Under the pieces are notes generated by a model. That model was not told the origin of the DNA and ran no database searches. It saw only the letters and a list, made by a program, of their open reading frames with translations. The position numbers and the translations under genes were made by a program. 54,086 nt of DNA from Clostridiales bacterium UBA6114 (GTDB lineage Bacteria; Bacillota; Clostridia; Oscillospirales; Butyricicoccaceae), in assembly GCA_002423435.1 (NCBI GenBank), contig DIWE01000015.1, positions 1 to 54,086 of the forward strand. Reading direction: 5' to 3'. Positions 15,056 to 23,562 of this stretch are shown here, piece after piece (the first letter of the stretch is position 1; every line of letters begins with the position of its first letter).

Positions 15056-16276
15056 TTGGCATTGAAAAAAGGGTACAAGGGCTACAAATCCTACGATTAT
15101 CTGGTCCCCGGGGAAGATTACAAGGTCTTCGAGCTGGCTCTGGAGGGAAATGAATTCGAGTCGTACCTGATCCCGCTCACCGCGGAGCAGGAGGCGTTCA
15201 TGAACGCCGTTTTGGACAAATACCCCATCATTTCCCTGCACGAGCATCCGTTTTGCTTCCCGAAGAAGATCGGTGAAACCTTTGAGTATGCAAGGGAGGG
15301 CCGCAGCTTTACCGCCTTCCGCGCGCTCGCCGAGTCGAATCTCGACTGCGTTTTCGACAATCTGCTCGACGGCTGCTGCCTGATCACCTCAAAGCACGGC
15401 TGGAAATGGGACGACGTCGTCTATGATCTTGGACTGCGCCTCGCAGATATCGCCCACCAGGACTTTCTGATCCGCTGTGAAAAGGTCGGCGACATTTACC
15501 GTGCGAAAGCGGAAGGGAAGGTCGCCTGGGTGCCCGTCATCGAGGGCGCGGCGATGCTTGAAAACGAGCCCGACCGCATCGACATCCTCTACGGGTTCGG
15601 GGTGCGTATGATGGGCATCACCTACAGCGAATCGAACAGCCTTGGAAGCGGGCTCAGGGAGGAGCACGACGGCGGACTGACGCTCCTCGGCAGGCAGATG
15701 GTCGATCGCATGAACAAGGTCGGCATGGCGATCGACTGTGCCCATGTCGGCGACAAAACGACCATGGATGTGATCGAAGCGAGCAAAAAGCCGATTTTCC
15801 TCACACATACCGGCGCGCGCGCGCTGTGGAACAGCAAGCGCCTAAAGGCGGACGACGTGCTCAAAGCGTGCGCTTCGAAGGGCGGGCTGATCGGCATTGA
15901 GGCGGCGCCCCATACGACCATCACGGAAAAGCATGTCACGCACGATATCGAGGCGTATATGGAACATTTCGAATATGTCAAGGATCTGGTGGGGATCGAT
16001 TTCGTCTCGTTCGGCCCGGATACGCTGTACGGCGACCATGTAGGGCTGCATCACACATTTGCGGCCAACCTTTCGATAAAGCAGGCGTTTGTCAGACAGA
16101 CCGACTCTCACGCGGCTCCCAGTTTTCCCGAAGTGCCGTTTGTACGGGGGCTTGAAAACCCTACGGAGGCATCCTTCAATATTCTCAGATGGCTTATAAA
16201 GCACAACTATTCCGAACAGGACATAGCCAAGGTCATGGGAGGAAACGCAATCCGCGTTCTCGGGGAAATCTGGTAA
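15056..16276 (+). CDS. M19 family membrane dipeptidase homologue
   Basis: A 406-residue zinc peptidase of the renal dipeptidase family. Metal or catalytic positions visible are SLHEHPF, the glutamate in VIEGAAML, the histidines in DCAHVGDK and LTHTGARAL, and FGPDTLYGDH near the end. The first motif is His-Glu-His in place of the usual His-x-Asp. A TTG at 15056 is preferred as start, since GAGGAGG lies at 15040-15046. An ATG at 15035 would overlap that ribosome site and start before it. No signal peptide is visible, so it is probably cytosolic. It may hydrolyse a dipeptide or cyclic amide brought in by the symporter. Confidence 0.85.
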   Translation: MALKKGYKGYKSYDYLVPGEDYKVFELALEGNEFESYLIPLTAEQEAFMNAVLDKYPIISLHEHPFCFPKKIGETFEYAREGRSFTAFRALAESNLDCVFDNLLDGCCLITSKHGWKWDDVVYDLGLRLADIAHQDFLIRCEKVGDIYRAKAEGKVAWVPVIEGAAMLENEPDRIDILYGFGVRMMGITYSESNSLGSGLREEHDGGLTLLGRQMVDRMNKVGMAIDCAHVGDKTTMDVIEASKKPIFLTHTGARALWNSKRLKADDVLKACASKGGLIGIEAAPHTTITEKHVTHDIEAYMEHFEYVKDLVGIDFVSFGPDTLYGDHVGLHHTFAANLSIKQAFVRQTDSHAAPSFPEVPFVRGLENPTEASFNILRWLIKHNYSEQDIAKVMGGNAIRVLGEIW

Positions 16277-16294
16277 AGAAAGGAGAACCAAATT

Positions 16295-16495
16295 ATGAAA
16301 GTGAAAGGGCCAAAACTTCCAGTTACACAGATCATTCTCATGCTGATTTATCTCATCGGCGGAAGCATCATCATTTCTATTCCCAACCTGCCTAGAATTG
16401 CCGGCGGGATCGATATTGCGGTCTGGATTGTCGGCTACGTGGGCTATGCTTACATCATAGCGGCTTCCCTCTACTATGCAATAAAAGAGAAATAA
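16295..16495 (+). CDS. Small two-helix membrane protein
   Basis: A 66-residue protein with two predicted membrane helices (about 12-28 and 38-60: IILMLIYLIGGSIIISIP and IAVWIVGYVGYAYIIAASL) and charged ends. AAAGGAGAA precedes the ATG. It lies directly before the sodium/solute symporter. Several symporters of this family (for example PanF with YhdT) have a small membrane partner encoded just upstream, so an accessory subunit role is likely. No family is recognised with certainty. Confidence 0.7.
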   Translation: MKVKGPKLPVTQIILMLIYLIGGSIIISIPNLPRIAGGIDIAVWIVGYVGYAYIIAASLYYAIKEK

Positions 16496-16528
16496 GATTT
16501 TGCATTCTATCAGGAAAGGAAATTGTTT

Positions 16529-17998
16529 ATGGCAGGAACTTATATTGTAGTCATCGTGATCTACTTTCTCGCGATGCTGGCCGTCGGTTTTTTGTTTACC
16601 AAAAAGGTGTCGTCCGAAAGGGATTATTTTATCGCAAAGGACAAGCTAAACGCGCCGGTCATCGGGTTTTCCTTTTCGGCGACCCAAATGAGCGGCAGCA
16701 CATATATGGGAACCGTCGGTTCCGTGCGCGCCCTGGGATATGCGTTTATCCCGGCGGCGATCTCCTCCGCCGCGGCGCCGTGGTTCTGTTATGTGCTGGT
16801 GGGCGACCGGATCCGCAAGGTCTCGGCGCGCCTTAAAAGCGTCACCATGGCGGATATTTTCGAATCCCGCTACGGCAAGGCGGCAGGCCTCACCGCCACG
16901 ATCATCATGATTATCGCATCGATCCCGACGATTGCCGCGCAGCTCAAGGCCGCCGCCAATGCGTTTGAAATTCTCATCGGCATCCCCTACGTCTTAAGCC
17001 TGTTCCTCTTCGGCGGAATTGTCGTCGCGTATACCCTGCTCGGCGGCATGTTCGCGGTTGCGTGGACCGATCTGATTCAGGGAATCCTGATGATCTGCGG
17101 ATTTGCGATACTTGTACCGGTCGTGCTGATTAAGTCCGGCGGTTTTACCGCGATGCACGAGGCTTATGCAAATTTCAATCCGGCGGGCATTTCCATTTCG
17201 GGAAGCCAGCCAATGATGTGGGTTATATCCGGCTTTCTGGTCTGGGGCTTCTTCCAGATCGGCGGGCAGCCGGCCGCAGTCACCCGTTTTTTGACCACGA
17301 GCGATGCAAAAACAATGAAAAAGGCCCTGGCCTATTCCATTGTTTTTGAAAGCTTCATCTTTATGGCGCTTGCCATTATCTCCATCGGCGCCGGCGCGCT
17401 TTTACCCAAGGTCGAAAACTCGGATATGACGCTGCCGATGCTGATCCAGACCTACCTGCATCCGATCCTCGGAGGCGTCGTGCTGTCGGCCGCCCTGGGG
17501 GCGATGATGTCCACCGTCGACTCCGTTCTGCTCATGGTGAGCTCGCTGTTTGTCAACAATATCTATGTCAAGGCGTTCCATAAAAAGGACAACACGAAGG
17601 AAACCCTGACCGCGGGACGCATTATTGTCGTTGCGGTCGGCGTGCTCGGACTGCTCGTCGCCATCAAGCCGCCGGATGCGATTTTGTGGATTATAACCAC
17701 CGGCTTCAGTCTGATGGCCTCGGCCTTTACTTTCCCGCTGCTTTTAGGGCTGTGGTGGCCAAAGGCGACGAAGGCCGCCGGGCTTACGGGTATTCTGACC
17801 GGCGCTGTCGCCTGCCTGTTCTGGTATATACTCGGCTATATTCAGTTCCATTCCTTAAGCTCCTGGATCGGGGGCATCTGGCCGGCGATATTCGGCTCGG
17901 TCATCTCCCTTTTGGTTACCATTGTGGTCAGCCTGTTTACCGAACCTATTGACCGGGAAACCGCAGAGGTGTTTTACGACGATTCGCTGATTGCCTGA
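16529..17998 (+). CDS. Sodium:solute symporter (SSS family)
   Basis: A 489-residue inner-membrane carrier with about 13 helices. Family features are the N-terminal helix TYIVVIVIYFLAMLAVGFLF, the segment ERDYFIAKDKLNAPVIGFSFSATQMSGSTYMGTVG, IVVAYTLLGGMFAVAWTDLIQG, GGQPAAVTRFLTTSDAKT and GAMMSTVDSVLLMVSS. It resembles the PanF and proline-type members that import organic acids or amino acid derivatives with Na+. AGGAAAGGAAA precedes the ATG at 16529; a TTG two codons upstream is possible. Its place within the operon suggests uptake of the compound processed by the surrounding hydrolases. Confidence 0.92.
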   Translation: MAGTYIVVIVIYFLAMLAVGFLFTKKVSSERDYFIAKDKLNAPVIGFSFSATQMSGSTYMGTVGSVRALGYAFIPAAISSAAAPWFCYVLVGDRIRKVSARLKSVTMADIFESRYGKAAGLTATIIMIIASIPTIAAQLKAAANAFEILIGIPYVLSLFLFGGIVVAYTLLGGMFAVAWTDLIQGILMICGFAILVPVVLIKSGGFTAMHEAYANFNPAGISISGSQPMMWVISGFLVWGFFQIGGQPAAVTRFLTTSDAKTMKKALAYSIVFESFIFMALAIISIGAGALLPKVENSDMTLPMLIQTYLHPILGGVVLSAALGAMMSTVDSVLLMVSSLFVNNIYVKAFHKKDNTKETLTAGRIIVVAVGVLGLLVAIKPPDAILWIITTGFSLMASAFTFPLLLGLWWPKATKAAGLTGILTGAVACLFWYILGYIQFHSLSSWIGGIWPAIFGSVISLLVTIVVSLFTEPIDRETAEVFYDDSLIA

Positions 17999-18014
17999 GC
18001 GCAGTCTTCGTTTT

Positions 18015-18044
18015 CGGGGATGCGGCCTCCGGGCCGCATCCCCG
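18015..18044 (+). promoter_or_regulatory. Perfect intercistronic stem-loop
   Basis: CGGGGATGCGGCC (18015-18027) and its exact complement (18032-18044) form a 13-pair stem with a four-base loop and no T tract. It lies between the symporter and the next gene and probably stabilises the 5' portion of the mRNA or reduces downstream expression. Confidence 0.55.
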
Positions 18045-18079
18045 ATCGCCCTTATTCCTGAAAGGAAGGACTGTTCCAT

Positions 18080-18655
18080 ATGATCCTGAAAACCACATCG
18101 TCCCGCATCGGTGAAGAAGAGGCCGCGAGGGCTGCGGAAAAGGAGAACCGGGGCCTTATCGGGCTGTTTTTCGACCGGCTCGGCCATATCCCGGCGGAAA
18201 CCAGGGTTCTTAAAACCACGCCGTTCTACTATCCGTATTACGTCGCCGGCGCAACCCTGACCTTTGAGCGCGCCGCCGGGCTGGGTTCCCGGGACATGGT
18301 CGCACTCGCCGTCATGGAGGGCGCGTTCGGCGTGGTTCAGGAGATGCGGGGAAGCCCTGAGCTTATCAAGCGGAGCGTACCTCCCGAACAGGTGGTAAAA
18401 TGCCAATATGAGGAGGGAAAAGCCCGGGAGCGCATCACCGATTTTCTTCGGAAAAAGGGCTACAGAAAATACAAAAGAGTCCCGGATGTCAATTTCAATG
18501 AGTTTTCGCTCGTTTACAAGCCCCATTTCGCCTGCCTTTGCCAGAAGGGGCAGAAAACCTTCTATCGCGTGATCGATGCGGAAATCTGTGAGCGAAACTT
18601 CATGCTGGATATCAAATACAAAACGCTGTCCTTTTTAAGTGAAGCGGATGCATAA
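18080..18655 (+). CDS. Unknown protein in the amide catabolism operon
   Basis: A 191-residue protein I do not recognise. It has no signal peptide or membrane helix. Visible features are a polar N-terminus rich in Glu and Arg, an aromatic segment TTPFYYPYYVAGATLTFERAAG, a basic stretch FLRKKGYRKYKRVP, and a C-terminal half with two cysteines close together (FACLCQKG) and one later (EICERN). Ribosome site GAAAGGAAGG precedes the ATG. Position between symporter and amidohydrolase suggests an enzyme or accessory factor of the same pathway. I considered the thiazoline-carboxylate hydrolase family, but its cysteine motifs are not evident. Confidence 0.75.
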   Translation: MILKTTSSRIGEEEAARAAEKENRGLIGLFFDRLGHIPAETRVLKTTPFYYPYYVAGATLTFERAAGLGSRDMVALAVMEGAFGVVQEMRGSPELIKRSVPPEQVVKCQYEEGKARERITDFLRKKGYRKYKRVPDVNFNEFSLVYKPHFACLCQKGQKTFYRVIDAEICERNFMLDIKYKTLSFLSEADA

Positions 18656-18674
18656 ATTGAAAAGAGGATGCCTA

Positions 18675-19862
18675 ATGAGCAAGTATCTTGTAAAAACAAA
18701 GGGCCTGATCGACGGCACCGGCGCCGACCTCCTGCCGGGCGGGCAAATGGTGGTGGAAAACGGAAAGATCGCCGCGGTGGGAGCCTCCGTCGGCTCCGAA
18801 GGTATCGGCCGGGTGCTCGATCTGAGCGAATATTATGTTCTCCCCGGGCTGGTGGACAGCCATACGCATTTATCCATCGTTCCGTCGCAGGGCCAGCAGC
18901 TTGTGCAGCTCGGCCTGCCGGCGGGACGAAACATCCTTCGCTCTCTGCCGAATATCCGGCGCCAGCTTGAAAGCGGCGTCACAACCATGCGCATCATGGG
19001 TGAGGAGCATTTCATCGACATCGACATCAAAAACGCCATTGAGGAGGGCCTTCTTGAGGGGCCGCGCCTGTTTGTCAGCGGCATCGGCATCGTCGCGACC
19101 AACGGCCACGGCGTCGCAATCACCACATCCGACACGGAATACGAGGTGCGAAAGAACGTGCGCAGGAATTTCGCCAAGGGTGCCGATTTTGTGAAAATCT
19201 TCATGACGGGCGGCATGAGCAGCTCGCGCCCGCCGGTGGATTTCTGCGGGTTTTCCCGCGCCGAGGTTGCCTCGGCCGTCGAGGAGGCGAAGCGCATGCG
19301 CACCTATGTGGCGGCGCACGCGCACGGCGGACCGGGCGTGGACCTGTGCATCGAGGAGGGGGTAAAGACCATCGAGCACGGCGCTCTGCTTTCGAAAGAG
19401 CAGATCGCGAGAATGATCGAAAAGAATATGTGGGTGGTCGGGACCTTCTCCATCCTGTTTCATCCAACCGGCATTGAACAGACCGATTTTTCCAATGAAG
19501 CCATCAAAAACAAGGTGCTCCGAAACCGCGAGGTCGCTGCGGAAACCTTTCACAATATCCTGAGCGCCGGACTAAACTATGCGCTCGGCACCGACAGCAT
19601 GCACGGCCTGATATCCTTTGAAATGGAGTGCCTGGCCCGCTTCGGGGCGAAAAATATGGACGTCATTGTAGCCGCCACCAGGAGCGGAGCCGAGCTTTGC
19701 ATGATGCAGGACCGGATCGGAACGCTCGAAGCCGGAAAGCTCGCGGACTTTATCGCCTTAAGGGGAAATCCGCTGGACGATATCAAGGCAATGAAAGACG
19801 TGGAGCTGGTGTTCAAGGGCGGAGAAAAACTGATCGACAAGAGGGGACTTCAGAATTCATGA
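18675..19862 (+). CDS. Metal-dependent amidohydrolase (imidazolonepropionase-like)
   Basis: A 395-residue member of the amidohydrolase superfamily, subgroup of imidazolonepropionase and prolidase-like enzymes. It has a beta-sandwich start (KTKGLIDGTGADLLPG, MVVENGKIAAVG), the metal motif VDSHTHLS, a lysine in FVKIFMTGG, metal histidines in AHAHGG and TIEHGALL, and the catalytic aspartate in ALGTDSM. AGAGG precedes the ATG at 18675. Its stop overlaps the start of the next gene as ATGA, so they are translationally coupled. It could open a cyclic amide or cut an N-acyl or dipeptide substrate. Confidence 0.88.
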   Translation: MSKYLVKTKGLIDGTGADLLPGGQMVVENGKIAAVGASVGSEGIGRVLDLSEYYVLPGLVDSHTHLSIVPSQGQQLVQLGLPAGRNILRSLPNIRRQLESGVTTMRIMGEEHFIDIDIKNAIEEGLLEGPRLFVSGIGIVATNGHGVAITTSDTEYEVRKNVRRNFAKGADFVKIFMTGGMSSSRPPVDFCGFSRAEVASAVEEAKRMRTYVAAHAHGGPGVDLCIEEGVKTIEHGALLSKEQIARMIEKNMWVVGTFSILFHPTGIEQTDFSNEAIKNKVLRNREVAAETFHNILSAGLNYALGTDSMHGLISFEMECLARFGAKNMDVIVAATRSGAELCMMQDRIGTLEAGKLADFIALRGNPLDDIKAMKDVELVFKGGEKLIDKRGLQNS

Positions 19863-21085
19863 TTTGCGCGCGGAGAATCAATGAGGACATCGAAAACTTA
19901 CAGGAATTTACATCGACGCCCGGCCATGGGGTTACGCGCCTGTCCTATTCGCCGGAAGGGGAGCAGGCGCGCAAATATTTGATCGACCAAATGCTTCGGG
20001 CGGGGCTTTCGGTTTTTGAGCATCCGGCCGGCAATGTCATCGGCCGTCTCGCCGGCCGGGACGATAAGGCTCCCCCGGTCATGACCGGCTCCCATTATGA
20101 CACCGTCCGAAACGGCGGCGCGTTCGACGGCATATGCGGTGTGGTCGCCGCGCTGGAAGCGGCGCGGTCGATGAGGGAGGACGGCTTTGTGCCGGAGTAT
20201 CCGCTCGATATCGTGGCGTTTGCGGAGGAGGAGGGGACCCGGTTCGGCTACGGGCTTTTAGGCAGCAGCCTGATGCTCGGCCTTGCCGACCCGGCCCAAA
20301 TGGATACCCTTCTCGACGAGCAGGGTATCAGCCTCAAAGAAGCCCTTCAAAAAGCGGGGCTGGGCGGAAAAACGGCCAAAACGCTGCAGCCGGGGGACTT
20401 AAAGGCTTTCGTCGAGCTTCACATTGAGCAGGGCCCCGTAATGGAACGCTCCGGAGCGGAAATCGGCGTGGTGGACCGCATCACCTCCATGAGCTTTGGA
20501 GAGGTGTGCATTGAGGGCCGCGCCGATCACGCCGGGACCACGCCGATGGATAAGCGGCTGGATGCGATGCGCGGCGCGGCGCGTATGATTGAAACCCTTT
20601 TCTCGCTGGCCGAGCAGCTTAACGAGGGAATGACGGCGACCGTCGGAAAGCTTCTGGTATCCCCGGGCTCGGGAAATGTCGTGCCTGAAAAAGTCACCTT
20701 CTCGATCGATTTTCGCTGCAGCACAAATGAGAAGGTGCAGGATATGAGCCGGATGCTCAAAGATGCTTTGCAAAAGCTGGACGCTGCGACGGGCCTTACA
20801 AGCTCCTATCATGAGATTTCGTATGCGGAGGCTGTGGAGATGGACCCCGCTGTCAGAAGAATGATCGAGCAAAGCGCGGATCTCCTGGGATGCAGGCGGA
20901 TGCGGATATCCTCCGGAGCCGGACACGACGCCATGAGCATGGCAAAGATCTGCCCGACCGGCATGATTTTCATTCCGAGTGGGGGAGGGCGCAGCCATTG
21001 CCCGGAGGAATTTACGGACTTATCGCTGATCGAGCAGGGCGCCCGCGTGCTTGAAGATACCTTAAAGCAGCTTTGCGGCAGGTAA
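19859..21085 (+). CDS. N-carbamoyl-L-amino acid hydrolase-like M20 enzyme
   Basis: A 408-residue M20 metallohydrolase of the hydantoinase/carbamoylase subgroup (HyuC, allantoate amidohydrolase and beta-ureidopropionase relatives). Motifs in order are GSHYDTVRNGGAFDGICGV, the catalytic glutamates in AFAEEEGTRFG, ELHIEQGP, DHAGTTPMDKRLDA and SGAGHDAMSMAKICPTGMIFIPS. It probably removes the carbamoyl group as CO2 and ammonia, or cleaves an amide. The ATG overlaps the stop of the amidohydrolase gene. It is the last gene of the operon that starts with a hydantoin-type racemase. Confidence 0.9.
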   Translation: MICARRINEDIENLQEFTSTPGHGVTRLSYSPEGEQARKYLIDQMLRAGLSVFEHPAGNVIGRLAGRDDKAPPVMTGSHYDTVRNGGAFDGICGVVAALEAARSMREDGFVPEYPLDIVAFAEEEGTRFGYGLLGSSLMLGLADPAQMDTLLDEQGISLKEALQKAGLGGKTAKTLQPGDLKAFVELHIEQGPVMERSGAEIGVVDRITSMSFGEVCIEGRADHAGTTPMDKRLDAMRGAARMIETLFSLAEQLNEGMTATVGKLLVSPGSGNVVPEKVTFSIDFRCSTNEKVQDMSRMLKDALQKLDAATGLTSSYHEISYAEAVEMDPAVRRMIEQSADLLGCRRMRISSGAGHDAMSMAKICPTGMIFIPSGGGRSHCPEEFTDLSLIEQGARVLEDTLKQLCGR

Positions 21086-21198
21086 AGGATATCCGGGCAC
21101 GTGAAAGGTTTTTTATAGAGCACTATTAACACATGTGATGAATGACAGGGTCGTTCAATCGCCCGGAAGGAACTTTTTCTCAATGTAAAAAACAAGGA

Positions 21199-21236
21199 GG
21201 TGCCGCAAAACGCATATTTATGCATTTTGCGGCACC
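21199..21236 (+). terminator. Stem-loop terminator of the amide catabolism operon
   Basis: GGTGCCGCAAAA (21199-21210) pairs with TTTTGCGGCACC (21225-21236), with an inner GCAT/ATGC stem. The T tract after it is weak (CTCTT). It lies about 115 bases after the last stop; the region between holds no gene. Confidence 0.6.
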
Positions 21237-21280
21237 CTCTTGCAGACTGAAGCTATCCGGCTTGCTGTTGCAAGCTGGAT

Positions 21281-21310
21281 TTGCTAATCAGATTAAATAT
21301 GCTATATAAT
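21281..21310 (+). promoter_or_regulatory. Sigma-70-type promoter of the AlkZ-like gene
   Basis: TTGCTA (21281-21286) and TATAAT (21305-21310) are 18 bases apart, about 42 bases before the ATG at 21352. Confidence 0.6.
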
Positions 21311-21351
21311 AGTTCTGGTCGTCAGGACAATGTGGATTAAGGGGTATATAC

Positions 21352-22539
21352 ATGGATAATATCTCTAAAGAGCAAGTTCGACAATTTCGCCTTCATGCGC
21401 ACCATTTGGACACATGGTATCGCAAGGCCGATGTAGAGGGCATTGCCGGCGCTTGTGGTTTTCAAAACTCGCCGCCCGGTGCATGGGAAATCGCATTATA
21501 TAACCGTATCCCTGATTGCAGACAGGACGATATAAAACAGCTGCTTGAAGTCGAAAAAACACTGTTGCAGGCGTGGAGCTTTCGTGGTGCGCCCGTGGTC
21601 TTTCCGACTTCGGAAAGTGACGCGTTTTTGTCGGCGCTTGTTTCCAGACAAGACGAACCTTGGATATATACCCAAGGAATACAATTGGCACTCGATTTTT
21701 TACAGATGTCTTTTGGAGAATTGCTGTTTTTACTAAAACAGGTCATGGCGAAGCTGGAAGGCGAAGTATTGAAAAGCAAAACCGCGTTGGACCAGACTTT
21801 GGCCAAATGGGTGCTGCCGTTTCTTCCGGAGAATAAAAGGGATTTGTGGAACAAGCCCTCTATGTATGGGAACCCGGAGAAACAGACCGTCGGCGGCGCA
21901 GTGGTTTCTTTTTTACTTCGGCCTTGTGCTTTTATGGGCTTGGTTGTTTTTGGAAAGAGAGAGGGCATCAGCCCAACATTTACCTCATATAAACACTGGG
22001 TAGGTCATTCACTTGAAGTAAAGGGTGTCCCCGAGCAAAAACTGGTGCGAAAATATCTGCACTGTTTCGGCCCTGCATCCATAGGCGGGTTTGCGGACTG
22101 GCTTGGATGTTCCTCCGCACAGGCCGAACGAATATGGCAAACCGTTACAGATGAAATCGAGCCTGTAAACCTGTCCGGGAAAGAACGCTATATACTGTCG
22201 GATGACAAACAACTGCTTTTATCCCCGCCGCAATCGGAGAGAGAAGTACACTTGCTCGGAGGTCATGACCCTTATTTAGGCTTGCAGGACCGTGATGTTA
22301 TCTTGGACAACAAAGCGTGGCAAAAACAAATTTGGCAGACCGTTTCAAATCCCGGTGCTGTGTTGTGGCAGGGTGAAATAGCGGGCATGTGGAAACCCAA
22401 GAAAAGAGGTAAAGGATTAGAAATAGAAGTTTCTTTGCGGGATGGCGCAAAAATGCCAAAAAGGGATATAAAGGATTTAGGCGACGGATATGCTTTGTTT
22501 CAACAGCTCAAGCTGAACAAAATCACATTTTCAGCATAA
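21352..22539 (+). CDS. Winged-helix DNA-binding protein, AlkZ/YcaQ-like
   Basis: A 395-residue member of the HTH_42 family, whose studied members (AlkZ, YcaQ) are DNA glycosylases that remove bulky or cross-linked bases. Visible family features are the N-terminal helix region, WSFRGAPVVFPTSESDAF, a winged-helix segment around YLHCFGPASIGGFADWLGCS, the strand LLGGHDPYLGLQDRDVIL and the closing GEIAGMWKPKKRGKGLEIEVS. The catalytic Gln-x-Gln/Asp motif of characterised enzymes cannot be placed with confidence, so activity is unproven. It is a single gene with its own promoter and terminators. Confidence 0.82.
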   Translation: MDNISKEQVRQFRLHAHHLDTWYRKADVEGIAGACGFQNSPPGAWEIALYNRIPDCRQDDIKQLLEVEKTLLQAWSFRGAPVVFPTSESDAFLSALVSRQDEPWIYTQGIQLALDFLQMSFGELLFLLKQVMAKLEGEVLKSKTALDQTLAKWVLPFLPENKRDLWNKPSMYGNPEKQTVGGAVVSFLLRPCAFMGLVVFGKREGISPTFTSYKHWVGHSLEVKGVPEQKLVRKYLHCFGPASIGGFADWLGCSSAQAERIWQTVTDEIEPVNLSGKERYILSDDKQLLLSPPQSEREVHLLGGHDPYLGLQDRDVILDNKAWQKQIWQTVSNPGAVLWQGEIAGMWKPKKRGKGLEIEVSLRDGAKMPKRDIKDLGDGYALFQQLKLNKITFSA

Positions 22540-22570
22540 CTGCTATCCTTATGAACATTTTTACAAAACT

Positions 22571-22604
22571 AACCCCGATTTCCGCTGAGGAAAACCGGGG
22601 TTTC
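22571..22604 (+). terminator. First terminator after the AlkZ-like gene
   Basis: AACCCCG (22571-22577) pairs with CGGGGTT (22596-22602), with an inner TTCC/GGAA contact, followed by a short T run. Confidence 0.6.
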
Positions 22605-22613
22605 TGATACTCT

Positions 22614-22647
22614 GCAAGGTCCGTTTTGTGTATACGGACCTTGTTTT
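22614..22647 (+). terminator. Second terminator after the AlkZ-like gene
   Basis: CAAGGTCCGT (22614-22623) and ACGGACCTTG (22634-22643) form a perfect 10-pair stem followed by TTTTTG. It also lies downstream of the convergent nitroreductase gene. Confidence 0.8.
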
Positions 22648-22731
22648 TGTCTTGACATATAACGCGCGCGGCAAGCGCGAGCCTTCCGAGGCGCCGAAAA
22701 AACTGGCGCAAGTGGCGCAAGAGCGCAGGCA

Positions 22732-23331
22732 TTATTTAAAAATCTTGATTCTGTCCTCCAGGGGGAGGAAGGTTTTTTGGTCCGGATTTGCCAGCGGTTT
22801 GCCGAAGGGCATTTGCGAAAGCAGCTTCCAATCATCCGGTATATTCCAGGCTTTCTTCACTTTTTCGTCGATCAATGGGTTATAGTGCTGAAGGCTTGCC
22901 CCGTAGCCCTCGGACACGAGCGTTGTCCATACTATATACTGCAGCATGCCCGATGACTGCAACGACCATACCGGGAAGTTTTCCTGATAGAGCGGGAATT
23001 TCTCCTGGAGACTTTTAACAATCGTCTGGTCCTCAAAATACAGAACCGTTCCGTATCCGCCGCGAAATGCGTCAAGCTTCGCCTCGGTTGGAGAAAAACG
23101 GTCTGCGGGAACGATTTCCCTTAAAATATCCTTTGTATACGTCCAAAGCTTGTCATGCTCATTGCCGAGCAACAGAAGGACCCTCGCGCTTTGAGAATTG
23201 AAAGCGCTCGGCGCGTACTTTACCGCGTGCCGGACCAGCTTCGCTAATTCTTCGTCTGAAAGGATTTTCTCTTTTCCGAGCTCATAAAACGATCTGCGAT
23301 CAATGATCGCCTGATATAAGTCTTTGTTCAC
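22732..23331 (-). CDS. Nitroreductase family protein (Hbn1/Frm2-like)
   Basis: A 199-residue flavin oxidoreductase of the nitroreductase fold, closer to the fungal Hbn1/Frm2-like branch. It begins MNKDLYQAIIDRRSFYELGKEK and has VKYAPSAFNSQSARVLLLLG, YGTVLYFEDQ, a central SSGMLQYIVWTTLVSEGYGASLQHY and a closing SQMPFGKPLANP. The start is GTG at 23331, preceded by GAGGG at proper spacing. It probably reduces nitro or quinone compounds, or answers oxidative or lipid stress. It is monocistronic. Confidence 0.85.
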   Translation of the reverse strand: MNKDLYQAIIDRRSFYELGKEKILSDEELAKLVRHAVKYAPSAFNSQSARVLLLLGNEHDKLWTYTKDILREIVPADRFSPTEAKLDAFRGGYGTVLYFEDQTIVKSLQEKFPLYQENFPVWSLQSSGMLQYIVWTTLVSEGYGASLQHYNPLIDEKVKKAWNIPDDWKLLSQMPFGKPLANPDQKTFLPLEDRIKIFK

Positions 23332-23383
23332 AGGATTCCCTCATTTCCTTTGTTTTTTCTTTCGCAATCAAGCCGTTTCATTT

Positions 23384-23412
23384 ATTTTACAGCAACAAAC
23401 ATTGTTTTACAA
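23384..23412 (-). promoter_or_regulatory. Promoter of the Hbn1-like nitroreductase gene
   Basis: On the minus strand TTGTAA (23412-23407) and TAAAAT (23389-23384) are 17 bases apart, about 50 bases before the GTG start. Confidence 0.45.
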
Positions 23413-23508
23413 TAAGCGGGCGGACTATCAAAGATAAGAGGGAGCGGATCTGTCGCGGAAAAAATTGCGCGGGATTTTTTGCTTTTTATAAATATCGTTT
23501 CAAAACCG

Positions 23509-23543
23509 GGAGCCCTGCAGCCTTTCTGAGGCTGCAGGGCTCC
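23509..23543 (-). terminator. Terminator of the DeoR-family gene
   Basis: A perfect 14-pair stem (GGAGCCCTGCAGCC, 23509-23522, and complement 23530-23543) with a 7-base loop lies 20 bases after the stop at 23563, followed on the minus strand by CGGTTTTG. Confidence 0.72.
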
Positions 23544-23562
23544 ATTTGTGCAAATCGACTGC

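Noticed and set aside
18080..18655. L-2-amino-thiazoline-4-carboxylate hydrolase, suggested by the neighbouring carbamoyl hydrolase
   Set aside because: The cysteine and aspartate motifs expected near the end of that family are not visible.
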